A stretch of 64,000 bases of DNA from Acinetobacter sichuanensis. GTDB taxonomy: Bacteria > Pseudomonadota > Gammaproteobacteria > Pseudomonadales > Moraxellaceae. The translations under genes were made by a program, and so were the position numbers. The stretch covers positions 20,631-84,630 of the forward strand of contig NZ_PYIX02000017.1 in the NCBI RefSeq assembly GCF_003024515.2, written 5' to 3'. Under the pieces are notes generated by a model. That model was not told where the DNA came from and searched no databases. It saw only the letters and a list, made by a program, of their open reading frames with translations. Numbering within the stretch: position 1 is the first letter of the stretch; every line of letters starts with the position of its first letter. This document shows positions 1-7,444 of the stretch, piece by piece.

Positions 1-570
1 AATACTCTCTGGGCGCTGAAAAATAGGATTTGGTGTATGTGATTTGACCTGATCTGCATATAAACGTAGCGCATTTAAGAGATCAATTTCGCTATTGAGT
101 GCAGTACGTTCAGAAAACACTAAATGGTTATTGGTCGGGTGTATATACAACTGTTCTACTTGTAGTTGTGCTTGTTGTGGTAAAAAAGGTTGATAATGGA
201 TTTTTTGCCAAGGATAAGCATATAACAATAGCGTAGACAATATTTTGGTGGCACCTGTCATATTCAAAACACAAAAATCTTGTGCTTGCCACTGTTGGGT
301 ATAAGGTTGAAACACATGTTCAATCCATTTGCTAATTTCTAAAGCTGATTCACCCGATAAAGGGTAATGATGATCTGAGGGAATTAAATGAATTTTACTG
401 CTTAATGAGCTGTTTTCTAAGGTTTTTTGTAAGCGTTGTGCTGCCTTTTGCATACGTGTGGTGATAATCAAATGGATATGTTCAGGCTGAAACGATAAGC
501 AGGCTTGGTACTCGGCAATATTATGTTCAGAAACTAAAATAACATAATGTTTTATCGGGGAGTGTGACAT
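1..570 (-). CDS. CARF-domain protein, N-terminal part (C-terminus beyond the window)
   Basis: The reading frame runs open from the ATG at 570 through the window edge, giving about 190 residues. Residues 103-109 read NMTGATK, followed by a hydrophobic helix. This is the ligand-binding signature of CARF domains of the DUF1887 type (Card1/Can1/Can2), whose usual form is NxTGGTK; here one glycycine-position residue is Ala. The preceding strand-helix pattern (YVILVSEHNIAEY near the start) also fits a Rossmann-like CARF fold. By family knowledge such proteins bind cyclic oligoadenylates made by Cas10. It follows the 949-residue gene on the same strand, so it is probably a second effector or ring nuclease of the type III system. 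The effector domain, if any, is not visible. Confidence 0.7.
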   Translation of the reverse strand, partial: MSHSPIKHYVILVSEHNIAEYQACLSFQPEHIHLIITTRMQKAAQRLQKTLENSSLSSKIHLIPSDHHYPLSGESALEISKWIEHVFQPYTQQWQAQDFCVLNMTGATKILSTLLLYAYPWQKIHYQPFLPQQAQLQVEQLYIHPTNNHLVFSERTALNSEIDLLNALRLYADQVKSHTPNPIFQRPESI

Positions 571-610
571 TAATTGCAATCTCGGGTAAAGAATCAATCA
601 TTAACTTGAT

Positions 611-655
611 GGGTTTTATTACTTTGCTGATCAGTAGCATAAAATAATAAAACCC
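611..655. terminator. Hairpin between the 949-aa gene and the CARF gene
   Basis: An 11-bp perfect inverted repeat (GGGTTTTATTA at 611-621, TAATAAAACCC at 645-655) encloses a loop that contains the smaller palindrome CTGATCAG. It sits in the 99-bp gap between two minus-strand genes. It has no clear U-tract, so it may be an attenuator, a processing site or a weak terminator rather than a strong stop. Confidence 0.4.
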
Positions 656-669
656 GTTGTAGCTTATTT

Positions 670-3519
670 TTATTTGAAATTAAAAGGCAAACACGCAGTA
701 ATCGCATCAAGCCATTGCTGAGGTTGTTGTAAATCTGCTTGATATAAATATTGCCATGCCTGATGTGGTGCTTCAGGCAATAGTTCTAAAAGTTCTGCCT
801 GTTGGTTTTCAAGCGTTGTACTAGAAATCAGATTTAAACGGTGAGCAACGGTTGCTATAATGAGCTTAATCCATCTTAAAGTCACATTCTGACTTTCTTC
901 ATTACCCTGTAATGCCCATTGCATCAGTTCAGTTGCACGGTCATCTTGTTGATCTTGATATAGTAACCATGCACGCCAAAAGTTAATCAGCATCCAAGGA
1001 TGGCTGTCTTCAGTTTGCCAATCGGCATTTAGCGCCAAATATTGTTGGATTATATCATTGAGGTTTTGATCAAATACCATTGCACGAACTAAAACATGAT
1101 GTTGAAAAGCGGCTTGTGTATTGCCTGCATATTTAACTACTACTTTATCAAGTAGTTGTTTAAAGTAATCGGTTAAAATGTGCTGCTCAGAAAAATGAGT
1201 ATTTGCTTGCTCCATAGCATTAATTAGCTGATAAGTTTGAGTTTGTAATATGTTTTTAGCCGCCTGTTCACTGTCGGACAGTTTTCTAAACTCAGTAATT
1301 GCCTCATTAAAATAATATTCTGCTTCAGTATAGTTTTGGGTAAATGCAGCAATTTGCCCTTGGCTAGACAACCATTTGGCATAATTTAAGCGTCCCATGA
1401 CTGCAATAGGTTGTTTGGCATGGTCTAAAAGTATTTTAGCTTGTGCAAATTCAAAGGTATTGGTAGCAGCAACCGCAATACGTAAATACAGTTGAGCAAC
1501 CAATGGCGCATCTTCATCATGTAATTGCGCACCGAATGACAAAGCTTCACCGATCAAATCGGTATTCATACGCCCCATGTGATTGTCACTTGCGAGTTGT
1601 GCAGTGAGCCATTCTAAATGTAAATGTGGTGGAAATTTAGCTTGGTCAGGTTGATAATTTTTGAGCCAACCTAAGGTGTAGCTTAAAATATTTGGTTGAT
1701 AATTTTTTTGCCCAAGTTGATCACTAACTTCTTGTAAATAACTTTTCCACAAGGCTTGGTTGTGTTGGCACATTTCCCCAATTTGGTTTAAAGCAGTATG
1801 TAATAAACTCTGTTCAGGCTCTTGGCTGACGGCACAAATGGCTTGATACCAATCTTGAGGTTTAAGCGGGATTTTATCGTTCAATGTACTATAAATACGT
1901 TCAATGACTGATTTATCAGACAACAAGAAACAATGCCCTTTAAATTTAGCTTTTGCTAAGCGTTTTTGTGCAGATGAACCACCCCAACAATGGGCTAAGG
2001 CATCGACATAGCCATTATAGGGATGCTCAGATTTAGCAATAATTTTAAGGGTGAGTTTTAAATCTTTATAGCGTGCTTCATCCAAACTTTCGAGCTGCGC
2101 ACTGATTAATTGTTGTAGTGGCAGCAAATCAATCGCATTGGTAAAAATGCCACGTTCTTCAATCAAAATATTAACGGTATTTATATGATCATTACTTAAT
2201 GGTAATAAACGTAATACCAATTTAATTAACGCTTCAATATTACTCAACCAACGTGGAGAGCGGTAAGCCAAATCATCTTTGGCTGAAATACCAATCACTC
2301 CCACAGGATGGTTCAAAATAGTTTGAATCACATGGTCTAAAACTTGACTATCTTTTTCTTCAGTGGCATGGAATTTTTCAGAAAGTGCAGGAAGTGTAAC
2401 ACCTTGTGGAATTGCTAAAGCCACATAACGCCCTAAGTTTTTATCTGCATGATTTAGATGCTGGATATTTTCATGTGCTGTACCCGTTTCATCAATCAAA
2501 ATATCCCATGTGCTACTAGGGCTTAGGTGTCTTAAACTGTTGGGGTGTGCTTGATGTTTATTGATGGTTGGGGAAATTACTAGACTATGATTTGTATAGG
2601 TTTTTTGTTTTTGCTTGTTACGCCAATTTTGTTTATTTTCAAATTGTAGATTTAAATGCTTATGAATAGCAGTGGCAGTATTGCTTGCTAAAACCTCATC
2701 AAACCATATTTGAAAATCTTGTTGATTTAAAGCTTTAAAGTTTTTATTCAATTCATCTGTTAATTGCTTTGCGCGAATGCCTTGTTTACGTTTAACTTCT
2801 GCTCGTTTGACTAAATCTTTACTTATAAGGCTGCGCTGGGCGATCTCTTGCATCAATTCATCAACTTTATTTTGATTGTCTTTTTGGTCTAATCCCCATG
2901 CACAATGTTTAAAAATTTCATGGAGTAAACGTTGGTCACTGTCTTGTGCATATTTAGCATGAGAGGCTTGAATGGTTTTAATAGGATGCAAGGCAAGATC
3001 AGTTTCTGCTACATCATCGAATTGGTCTAAAGCCTCAGAAGAGGGTTCAATAATTGATTCTGTTAAAAGCTCTTGCGAAGCATTTTGTGTAGAGGCAAGA
3101 GTAGCGTTTAAATCTGCATCTGAGTTGAGTTGTAGAGTTTCTTTAAGATCAGAGTCTTGTGCTGTTGGGATCTGTGAGTCACTTTGGTCATCTATTTGAG
3201 CAATGTTATGATCAGTAATATAGTAGTGTTCCTGCGTATGAAGATCTAACCAATAGGGTACATCTTTTTCAGTTTGGTATATTAAAAATTGCGCTTTGGG
3301 ATATAACATAAATGCAGAAGATAACAACAAGCTTGGACTTGTAGCATCAAAGATGATGTGTTGTGGTTGTATATTGAGTTGTGTGAGGTGTTGTTTAGTT
3401 TCAATCAAATTTTGAGGATTTAAACTTTTATCTAAGTGGTATGCCTGTGAAGCATTTAAAAAGTCAGGTAATTGATGTTCTAAGTCTGTAAGTTTTAAAA
3501 AGATAGAAGGTGCGTTCAC
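670..3519 (-). CDS. Large putative type III CRISPR accessory protein: degenerate CARF-like N-terminus, RNase H-like core, helical-repeat C-terminus
   Basis: The protein has 949 residues and no family I can name. Residues 1-110 resemble a worn CARF domain: strand, then DATSPSLLLSSA where CARFs have NxTGGTK, then a YWLD turn like that of the Card1-type protein at 9800. Residues 110-180 are acidic and low in complexity; 215-310 are basic and helical. Residues 337-515 have the layout of an RNase H-type fold as seen in DUF3800: LIDETG (D343, E344), then ILIEERG (E454, E455), then YVDALAH (D506). From about 550 to the end there are helix-pair repeats like TPRs. It is divergent from the array and cas2 and lies upstream of a CARF gene, so a cyclic-oligoadenylate- or protein-triggered nuclease is a reasonable inference. 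No catalytic activity is demonstrated by sequence alone. Confidence 0.6.
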   Translation of the reverse strand: MNAPSIFLKLTDLEHQLPDFLNASQAYHLDKSLNPQNLIETKQHLTQLNIQPQHIIFDATSPSLLLSSAFMLYPKAQFLIYQTEKDVPYWLDLHTQEHYYITDHNIAQIDDQSDSQIPTAQDSDLKETLQLNSDADLNATLASTQNASQELLTESIIEPSSEALDQFDDVAETDLALHPIKTIQASHAKYAQDSDQRLLHEIFKHCAWGLDQKDNQNKVDELMQEIAQRSLISKDLVKRAEVKRKQGIRAKQLTDELNKNFKALNQQDFQIWFDEVLASNTATAIHKHLNLQFENKQNWRNKQKQKTYTNHSLVISPTINKHQAHPNSLRHLSPSSTWDILIDETGTAHENIQHLNHADKNLGRYVALAIPQGVTLPALSEKFHATEEKDSQVLDHVIQTILNHPVGVIGISAKDDLAYRSPRWLSNIEALIKLVLRLLPLSNDHINTVNILIEERGIFTNAIDLLPLQQLISAQLESLDEARYKDLKLTLKIIAKSEHPYNGYVDALAHCWGGSSAQKRLAKAKFKGHCFLLSDKSVIERIYSTLNDKIPLKPQDWYQAICAVSQEPEQSLLHTALNQIGEMCQHNQALWKSYLQEVSDQLGQKNYQPNILSYTLGWLKNYQPDQAKFPPHLHLEWLTAQLASDNHMGRMNTDLIGEALSFGAQLHDEDAPLVAQLYLRIAVAATNTFEFAQAKILLDHAKQPIAVMGRLNYAKWLSSQGQIAAFTQNYTEAEYYFNEAITEFRKLSDSEQAAKNILQTQTYQLINAMEQANTHFSEQHILTDYFKQLLDKVVVKYAGNTQAAFQHHVLVRAMVFDQNLNDIIQQYLALNADWQTEDSHPWMLINFWRAWLLYQDQQDDRATELMQWALQGNEESQNVTLRWIKLIIATVAHRLNLISSTTLENQQAELLELLPEAPHQAWQYLYQADLQQPQQWLDAITACLPFNFK

Positions 3520-3796
3520 AATGAGTCCAAATGTGTATTATTTTATTTATATATAACATGGTTTTATGCAAAAAATATTTATAAATTTGAGAAAAATTTA
3601 AATTGGCTAAAATTTACTTGCTGATCTTTATACAAAATAAAATGATCGGTATTTTGCAGAGATATTCAGCACGACTATAACAGCATAGAACAATGATGTT
3701 CTGTTAAACAGGCGTAAAAATTCTGTATGTAACGTCTGGATCAATATGTCAATGAACCATGACCAATATGATTTTCCCTTAGTTGTACTCAAAAGC
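3520..3796. other. AT-rich gap between the 949-aa gene and the degenerate end of the array
   Basis: About 277 bp without a credible gene. It should hold the promoter of the minus-strand 949-residue gene. A short inverted repeat (AGAACA at 3687-3692, TGTTCT at 3697-3702) is the only clear structure. Near 3775 a TCCCTTA block resembles part of the CRISPR repeat and of the inserted element. Confidence 0.4.
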
Positions 3797-4382
3797 TCAG
3801 GGTATGTCTTCAGACTTACTCAAAGAGTGAGATAACTATGAAACAAAGTCTTAATCCCTTATTAGTCAGGGGAAGTAAAAAATCACGTCACAACAGATGC
3901 TCTACTCAGGCATAGCCTTCGTCTTGCGCAACGGAAAAACGTTGTTTTTCTAGTCGTTGCTCATCCCTTATCTTGCGCTTACTTCGGAATATATTCCTCA
4001 GAAAAGCTCAGGGTATGTCAAATCATAGCACGTTACATCAAATGCTCTACTCAGGCATAGCCTTCGTCTTGCGCAACGGAAAAACGTTGTTTTTCTGATC
4101 GTTGCTCATCCCTTATCTTGCGCCTACTTCGAAACATGTTTCTCAGAAAGGCTCAGGGTATGTCTTCAGACATCTATTTACGAGCGTGGTGGATTGTCAA
4201 ATCTGTCTTAATCCCTTATTAATCAGGGTATGTCTTCAGACTGAATATAAACATGATACAAAATTATTTAATACGTCTTAATCCCTTATTAATCAGGGTA
4301 TGTCTTCAGACTCAATGCGGGTTATATCTATAATGGTATAAAACGGTCTTAATCCCTTATTAATCAGGGTATGTCTTCAGAC
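3797..4382 (-). CRISPR. Short, partly decayed type III CRISPR array
   Basis: Three identical 37-nt repeats lie at 4205-4241, 4275-4311 and 4346-4382, with spacers 4242-4274 (33 nt) and 4312-4345 (34 nt). On the plus strand each begins GTCTTAATCCCTTATTAATC and ends GGGTATGTCTTCAGAC. Degenerate pieces continue leftward: the right half of a repeat at 4153-4171, the left half at 3848-3871, and another right half at 3797-3815. Further spacers would be 4172-4204 (33 nt) and 3816-3847 (32 nt). I assign minus-strand transcription because intact repeats lie next to cas2 and decayed ones at the far end, and because on that strand the CCCT/AGGG hairpin leaves exactly eight nucleotides, ATTAAGAC, matching the usual type III crRNA 5' handle length. 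Confidence 0.93.
3897..4164. repeat. Two tandem copies of a structured 123-bp element interrupting a CRISPR repeat
   Basis: Copies at 3897-4019 and 4042-4164 differ at about eight positions with no indel. Each starts ATGCTCTACTCAGGCATAGC and ends GCTCAGGGTATGTC. Each contains a hairpin with outer stem GCAACG/CGTTGC and inner stem GAAAAAC/GTTTTTC, plus a 12-bp palindrome that is GGAATATATTCC in copy 1 and GAAACATGTTTC in copy 2. The four palindrome differences are two compensatory pairs, so base pairing is preserved. The insertion separates the halves of a CRISPR repeat (3848-3871 and 4153-4171), with TCAGGG present on both sides. No transposase or terminal inverted repeat is seen. The 22 to 25 bases before each copy are also similar, so the true unit may be about 145 bp. 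Confidence 0.85.
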
Positions 4383-4614
4383 TCTACCCTCATTTTTTCC
4401 TTTTGTAAAGCAATAACTTACACAGGTCAAATATTTCAAATTATGTATCAGCAAAGTTGCTGTATGTGTAAATATTTCACAGTTTTTCTTATAAGTATAT
4501 AAATCAATAGATTGATTAAATTTCAACAAAAAATAGCGTTCGTAAGCTTGTGAAATGATTTCTTTTGTAAAAGAAGCGTTATGGTCATTTAAAAGGTTAA
4601 TTTGAGTAAAAAAC
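4383..4614 (-). promoter_or_regulatory. Probable CRISPR leader, also the upstream region of cas2
   Basis: An AT-rich stretch of 232 bp lies between the last perfect repeat and cas2. Its position next to the intact repeats and the adaptation genes fits a leader reading toward the array on the minus strand. A 79-codon minus frame crosses it and ends in the repeat, which argues that it is chance. No promoter boxes are clear enough to place. Confidence 0.5.
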
Positions 4615-4893
4615 ATGCAAAGCTATCTCGGTATGTATGATGTGAGTTGCCCAAAACTACGCTCATCAATTTTTAGAATTCTTTCAGCCTATGGTATTCA
4701 TCGACAAAAATCTGTATTTGAATGCCGTCTTGAACTTGACCAAAAACAACAATTAATCCAACAGTTGGCTGTGCTCAGTCATGACCAATCTAGACGAATT
4801 TTAATGATCAAAATTTTTCCAAATCATCCACAATCTGTGCTATTTGGCTCTGCAAAACGTATGCCCAGTAGTGACTGTTTATATATAGGCTAA
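4615..4893 (+). CDS. cas2: Cas2, first copy
   Basis: The 92 residues show the Cas2 ferredoxin-like fold: GMYDVS (Asp at residue 9 in the family position), then a helix, then YGIHRQKSVFECRL, the conserved strand with the QxSVF motif. Cas2 dimers bridge Cas1 dimers in the spacer integration complex. It starts at ATG 4615, directly after the presumed leader, with only a weak upstream GAG as ribosome site, and is followed 27 bp later by cas1. A second, different Cas2 lies after cas1. This copy is the more canonical of the two. Confidence 0.92.
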   Translation: MQSYLGMYDVSCPKLRSSIFRILSAYGIHRQKSVFECRLELDQKQQLIQQLAVLSHDQSRRILMIKIFPNHPQSVLFGSAKRMPSSDCLYIG

Positions 4894-4920
4894 TGAGAAA
4901 AACTAAAAAGGATTTGACTG

Positions 4921-5862
4921 ATGCAAACATTATATATTGATCGTAGAGATACACAACTTGAAGTCGACCGTGAGCGGATTTTAGTACATAGTTCACATTT
5001 ACCTCGCCCTTTGTCTATTGCTTTTGCTTATTTATCTTCCATTGTGATTAGTGCCAAAACGCATTTGACCAGTCATGTTTTATTGGCATGTTCTAGTCGA
5101 GGAATTCCTGTGATTATTTTAGATCCTCGTTCGTGTGAGCAGCATGCCCAATATATTCCACCATCAAGTGGCATCGTACACCGCAAAATAAAGCAGTTTG
5201 AAATTTTAGATCAAGATGAAAGACGTTTAGGCTATGCCAAACAATTGGTGTATTCACATACGGTTCAGCAATTTAAGTTGATTCATTTTTGGCAAAAGCA
5301 AAATTTGTTAGATGAGCAAAATGCAGAACAATTCAAAATCAGAATTAAAAATATGATTCAAATGTTAAATGCATGTAATAGCATGGAGCAATTAAGAGGT
5401 TTAGAAGGTGCTTCAGCAAAAGTGATTTTTGCAAGTATTACTCTAATCGCACCTGAGTGGTGTAAGTTTCGAGGTCGCAACAGACGTCCACCTTTAGACC
5501 CGATCAATGTGCTGTTATCACTGAGTTATAGTTTGATCTATGCTGAATGTACACGGGCATTAACAGCACATGCCATAGATCCAATGCTTGGCTTTTATCA
5601 TGAGCCAGTGCATGGTCGTTACTCTTTGGCATGTGATTTAACTGAACGTATTCGCACTGATATTGAAAAATGGGTCTTATATCTATTTTTATCGGAACAA
5701 TTGATGCCACAACATTTTAGTTCATCTTCGCAATATCCATGTGTATTGAATAAAGAAGGACGCGCTATTTTCTATCCTTTGTGGGAACGTAAATTCAAAA
5801 TTTGGAAAAAATATTTACGCTTAAATGCACAACTTTGGGCAAAAACAATTGATCAGGCTTAA
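4921..5862 (+). CDS. cas1: Cas1 integrase
   Basis: The 313 residues match Cas1: an N-terminal beta domain (LYIDRRDTQLEVDRERILV), then the helical catalytic domain. The expected metal ligands are visible as LEG (E162), FYHEP (H227) and SLACDLTE (D239), with GR before SLA as usual. Cas1 inserts new spacers at the leader end of the array. It is transcribed with the Cas2 genes on both sides, with a 3-bp gap to the second. No reverse transcriptase is fused or adjacent, unlike some type III adaptation modules. Confidence 0.96.
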   Translation: MQTLYIDRRDTQLEVDRERILVHSSHLPRPLSIAFAYLSSIVISAKTHLTSHVLLACSSRGIPVIILDPRSCEQHAQYIPPSSGIVHRKIKQFEILDQDERRLGYAKQLVYSHTVQQFKLIHFWQKQNLLDEQNAEQFKIRIKNMIQMLNACNSMEQLRGLEGASAKVIFASITLIAPEWCKFRGRNRRPPLDPINVLLSLSYSLIYAECTRALTAHAIDPMLGFYHEPVHGRYSLACDLTERIRTDIEKWVLYLFLSEQLMPQHFSSSSQYPCVLNKEGRAIFYPLWERKFKIWKKYLRLNAQLWAKTIDQA

Positions 5863-5865
5863 GCA

Positions 5866-6159
5866 ATGTCAGCAAAATTACATCATTGGATTTGTAGTTA
5901 TGATATTCGACATCCCAAACGGCTAAAAAAAATCCATCAAGTCTTATCCATGTTGGGTATTGCGATTAATTACTCAGTCTTTTATTTGTGTTTGAATGAG
6001 CAACAATATTTAAAACTGTGTCAAAACTTACAACGCCTCATTCATATTGATGATGATATACGTCTGTATCGTTGTGCATCTTTGCAAACCGCGACAATAG
6101 TCGGCTGTATTGCACCAATGGGCATTTATCTGATGAATGCTCAGGGGCAGTTATTTTAA
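5866..6159 (+). CDS. cas2: Cas2, second divergent copy
   Basis: The 97 residues again have a Cas2 fold: SYDIRHPKRLKKIHQVLSML (Asp at residue 13), then INYSVFYLCLNE in place of the usual QxSVFE motif, and a C-terminal strand pair. It begins 3 bp after the cas1 stop and must be co-translated with it. It is only weakly similar to the first Cas2. The family glutamine before SVF is Tyr here. It may form a heteromeric Cas1-Cas2 complex or serve another role; both are inference. Confidence 0.88.
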   Translation: MSAKLHHWICSYDIRHPKRLKKIHQVLSMLGIAINYSVFYLCLNEQQYLKLCQNLQRLIHIDDDIRLYRCASLQTATIVGCIAPMGIYLMNAQGQLF

Positions 6160-6244
6160 AAATAAAATGAAGGCGTTCTAAAAAAACTCAAGTTTCATCA
6201 TAAGCTTACGAAATCTGATCAAAAACAAAATTCATTATTAAATA

Positions 6245-6271
6245 GCTTCACCACACAACAACAGGTGAAGC
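6245..6271 (+). promoter_or_regulatory. Hairpin covering the ribosome binding site of the cupin gene
   Basis: GCTTCACC (6245-6252) and GGTGAAGC (6264-6271) are perfect 8-bp complements around an 11-base loop. The 3' arm contains the AGGTGA Shine-Dalgarno sequence that serves the ATG at 6277. When folded, the site would be masked, which suggests translational control of the four-gene cassette that starts here. There is no U-tract, so it is not a typical terminator of the cas1-cas2 operon. Confidence 0.55.
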
Positions 6272-6276
6272 AAATA

Positions 6277-7002
6277 ATGAAAAGTATAGCTCAAACACTA
6301 TTAGCACAATACCAAGCTCAACTTGATCAGTATTTTGCTGTTCATTCAGATGCTTCATCTGCACTTTCTACTTGGTTATCTGCACATTTTTCTCAAGTGC
6401 AATTAATTGAACTATTAACGGCTATTTTAGCAGATCAAGCGACCTTGCAAGCAGTGAGTGCTCGTTCATATCAGCATGGTAATGGTTTCTTAAAAGTGGT
6501 GTTGTTGGATCGTGGTTATAAGTTGCGCTTACATATTTGGTTTGCAGGTCAAGCATGTGAAGAAAATATCCATGACCATCGTTGGAGTTTTTCATCGTTA
6601 ATTTTAACGGGCGCACTCACCAGTGAAATCTGGAAAGATCAAGCGCAAGGTCAACCGTTCCAAGAGTATGAATATCATGCTGCTACTCAGACACAAGCGC
6701 CTTTTAAAAAGGATGTAGGGGTACAGACTTTAGCACTTGACCATGTGCAAGTGAATACAGCAGGTGAAAGCTATGTCATGCCTAAAGGTAAATTACATCG
6801 CATTATAAATCCAGGTCATCAAGTCGTTGCAACCATGATGTGCAGCGCACCGACAGAGCAAGGCACAACACGCCTCATCCCTATACATGATGGCATAGAT
6901 CCCAACATTCAACCGCCAAAAATTTCGACACAGCAGTTGTCTGCGTCACTACAACAATTTATTCACCATTTACAACAAGAGGAATATGCACATGCTGCAT
7001 AA
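6277..7002 (+). CDS. Cupin-fold protein of unknown function
   Basis: I place the start at ATG 6277, eight bases after AGGTGA; a GTG at 6265 is inside that ribosome site. The protein has 241 residues. It has an HxH metal motif in ENIHDHRWSF (His 99 and 101), a central beta region (SLILTGALTSEIW), and a later LHRI motif that could give a third His ligand. This matches a cupin-type metal-binding barrel like those of small-molecule dioxygenases or isomerases. An upstream YQHGNGFLK segment may shape the pocket. It opens a four-gene cassette set between adaptation genes and signalling genes. The substrate is unknown; the nearby kinase hints at a nucleotide, which is inference only. Confidence 0.6.
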   Translation: MKSIAQTLLAQYQAQLDQYFAVHSDASSALSTWLSAHFSQVQLIELLTAILADQATLQAVSARSYQHGNGFLKVVLLDRGYKLRLHIWFAGQACEENIHDHRWSFSSLILTGALTSEIWKDQAQGQPFQEYEYHAATQTQAPFKKDVGVQTLALDHVQVNTAGESYVMPKGKLHRIINPGHQVVATMMCSAPTEQGTTRLIPIHDGIDPNIQPPKISTQQLSASLQQFIHHLQQEEYAHAA

Positions 7003-7411
7003 ACATTTGCTATCTAATTTACACCAGATAGGACGTATTGTTCCTGTTCATCCAATTCAGATGAATCAGCGAATTGATGATGAAATTGTGAGTTTAAATC
7101 GTCTTCAACAACGTAATCCTTGTTATCTCAATCAATATGATCAACTTTTTCGTCTGATCACTGTTTGGCTATTAACACAAGGCTATGACTTAACAAATTA
7201 TCAACCCCATCAGGTTTTGAAGGCAGTGTGTTTGTTGAACTGTCCAGATTGGGATATCGAAAAAGTCATTGAACAGCGCCATTTACTAAAAAAACAAAAA
7301 GTTTCATCAGAAGAGATAGATGCAAAAAGTGTATTGGAACTTCAGCATTGCCTACATTTTTTTAAAACTATTTTGCAAGCTTACGTTTCGTTATCTAGCG
7401 CAAGTAAATAG
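6992..7411 (+). CDS. Small helical protein of unknown function
   Basis: ATG 6992 is chosen because AGAGGA (6978-6983) lies eight bases before it; an in-frame ATG at 6986 is too close. The frame overlaps the end of the cupin gene by 11 bases, which implies translational coupling. The 139 residues are almost all helical, with a central segment LFRLITVWLLTQGYDL then a short loop with YQPHQVLKAV. That arrangement recalls HEPN-like helical bundles, but no RX4-6H motif is convincing, so this is a weak comparison. I do not recognise a named family. Confidence 0.55.
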   Translation: MLHKHLLSNLHQIGRIVPVHPIQMNQRIDDEIVSLNRLQQRNPCYLNQYDQLFRLITVWLLTQGYDLTNYQPHQVLKAVCLLNCPDWDIEKVIEQRHLLKKQKVSSEEIDAKSVLELQHCLHFFKTILQAYVSLSSASK

Positions 7412-7444
7412 GCAAAATATACAACAAGCCATTAAGGAATAGAC

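Noticed and set aside
3872..4152. Insertion sequence inside the array
   Set aside because: There is no transposase frame and no terminal inverted repeats; the unit is too short and is better described as a structured repeat.
4377..4616. A 79-codon minus-strand frame between the array and cas2
   Set aside because: It begins at the cas2 start and ends inside a CRISPR repeat, has no ribosome site, and covers the presumed leader.
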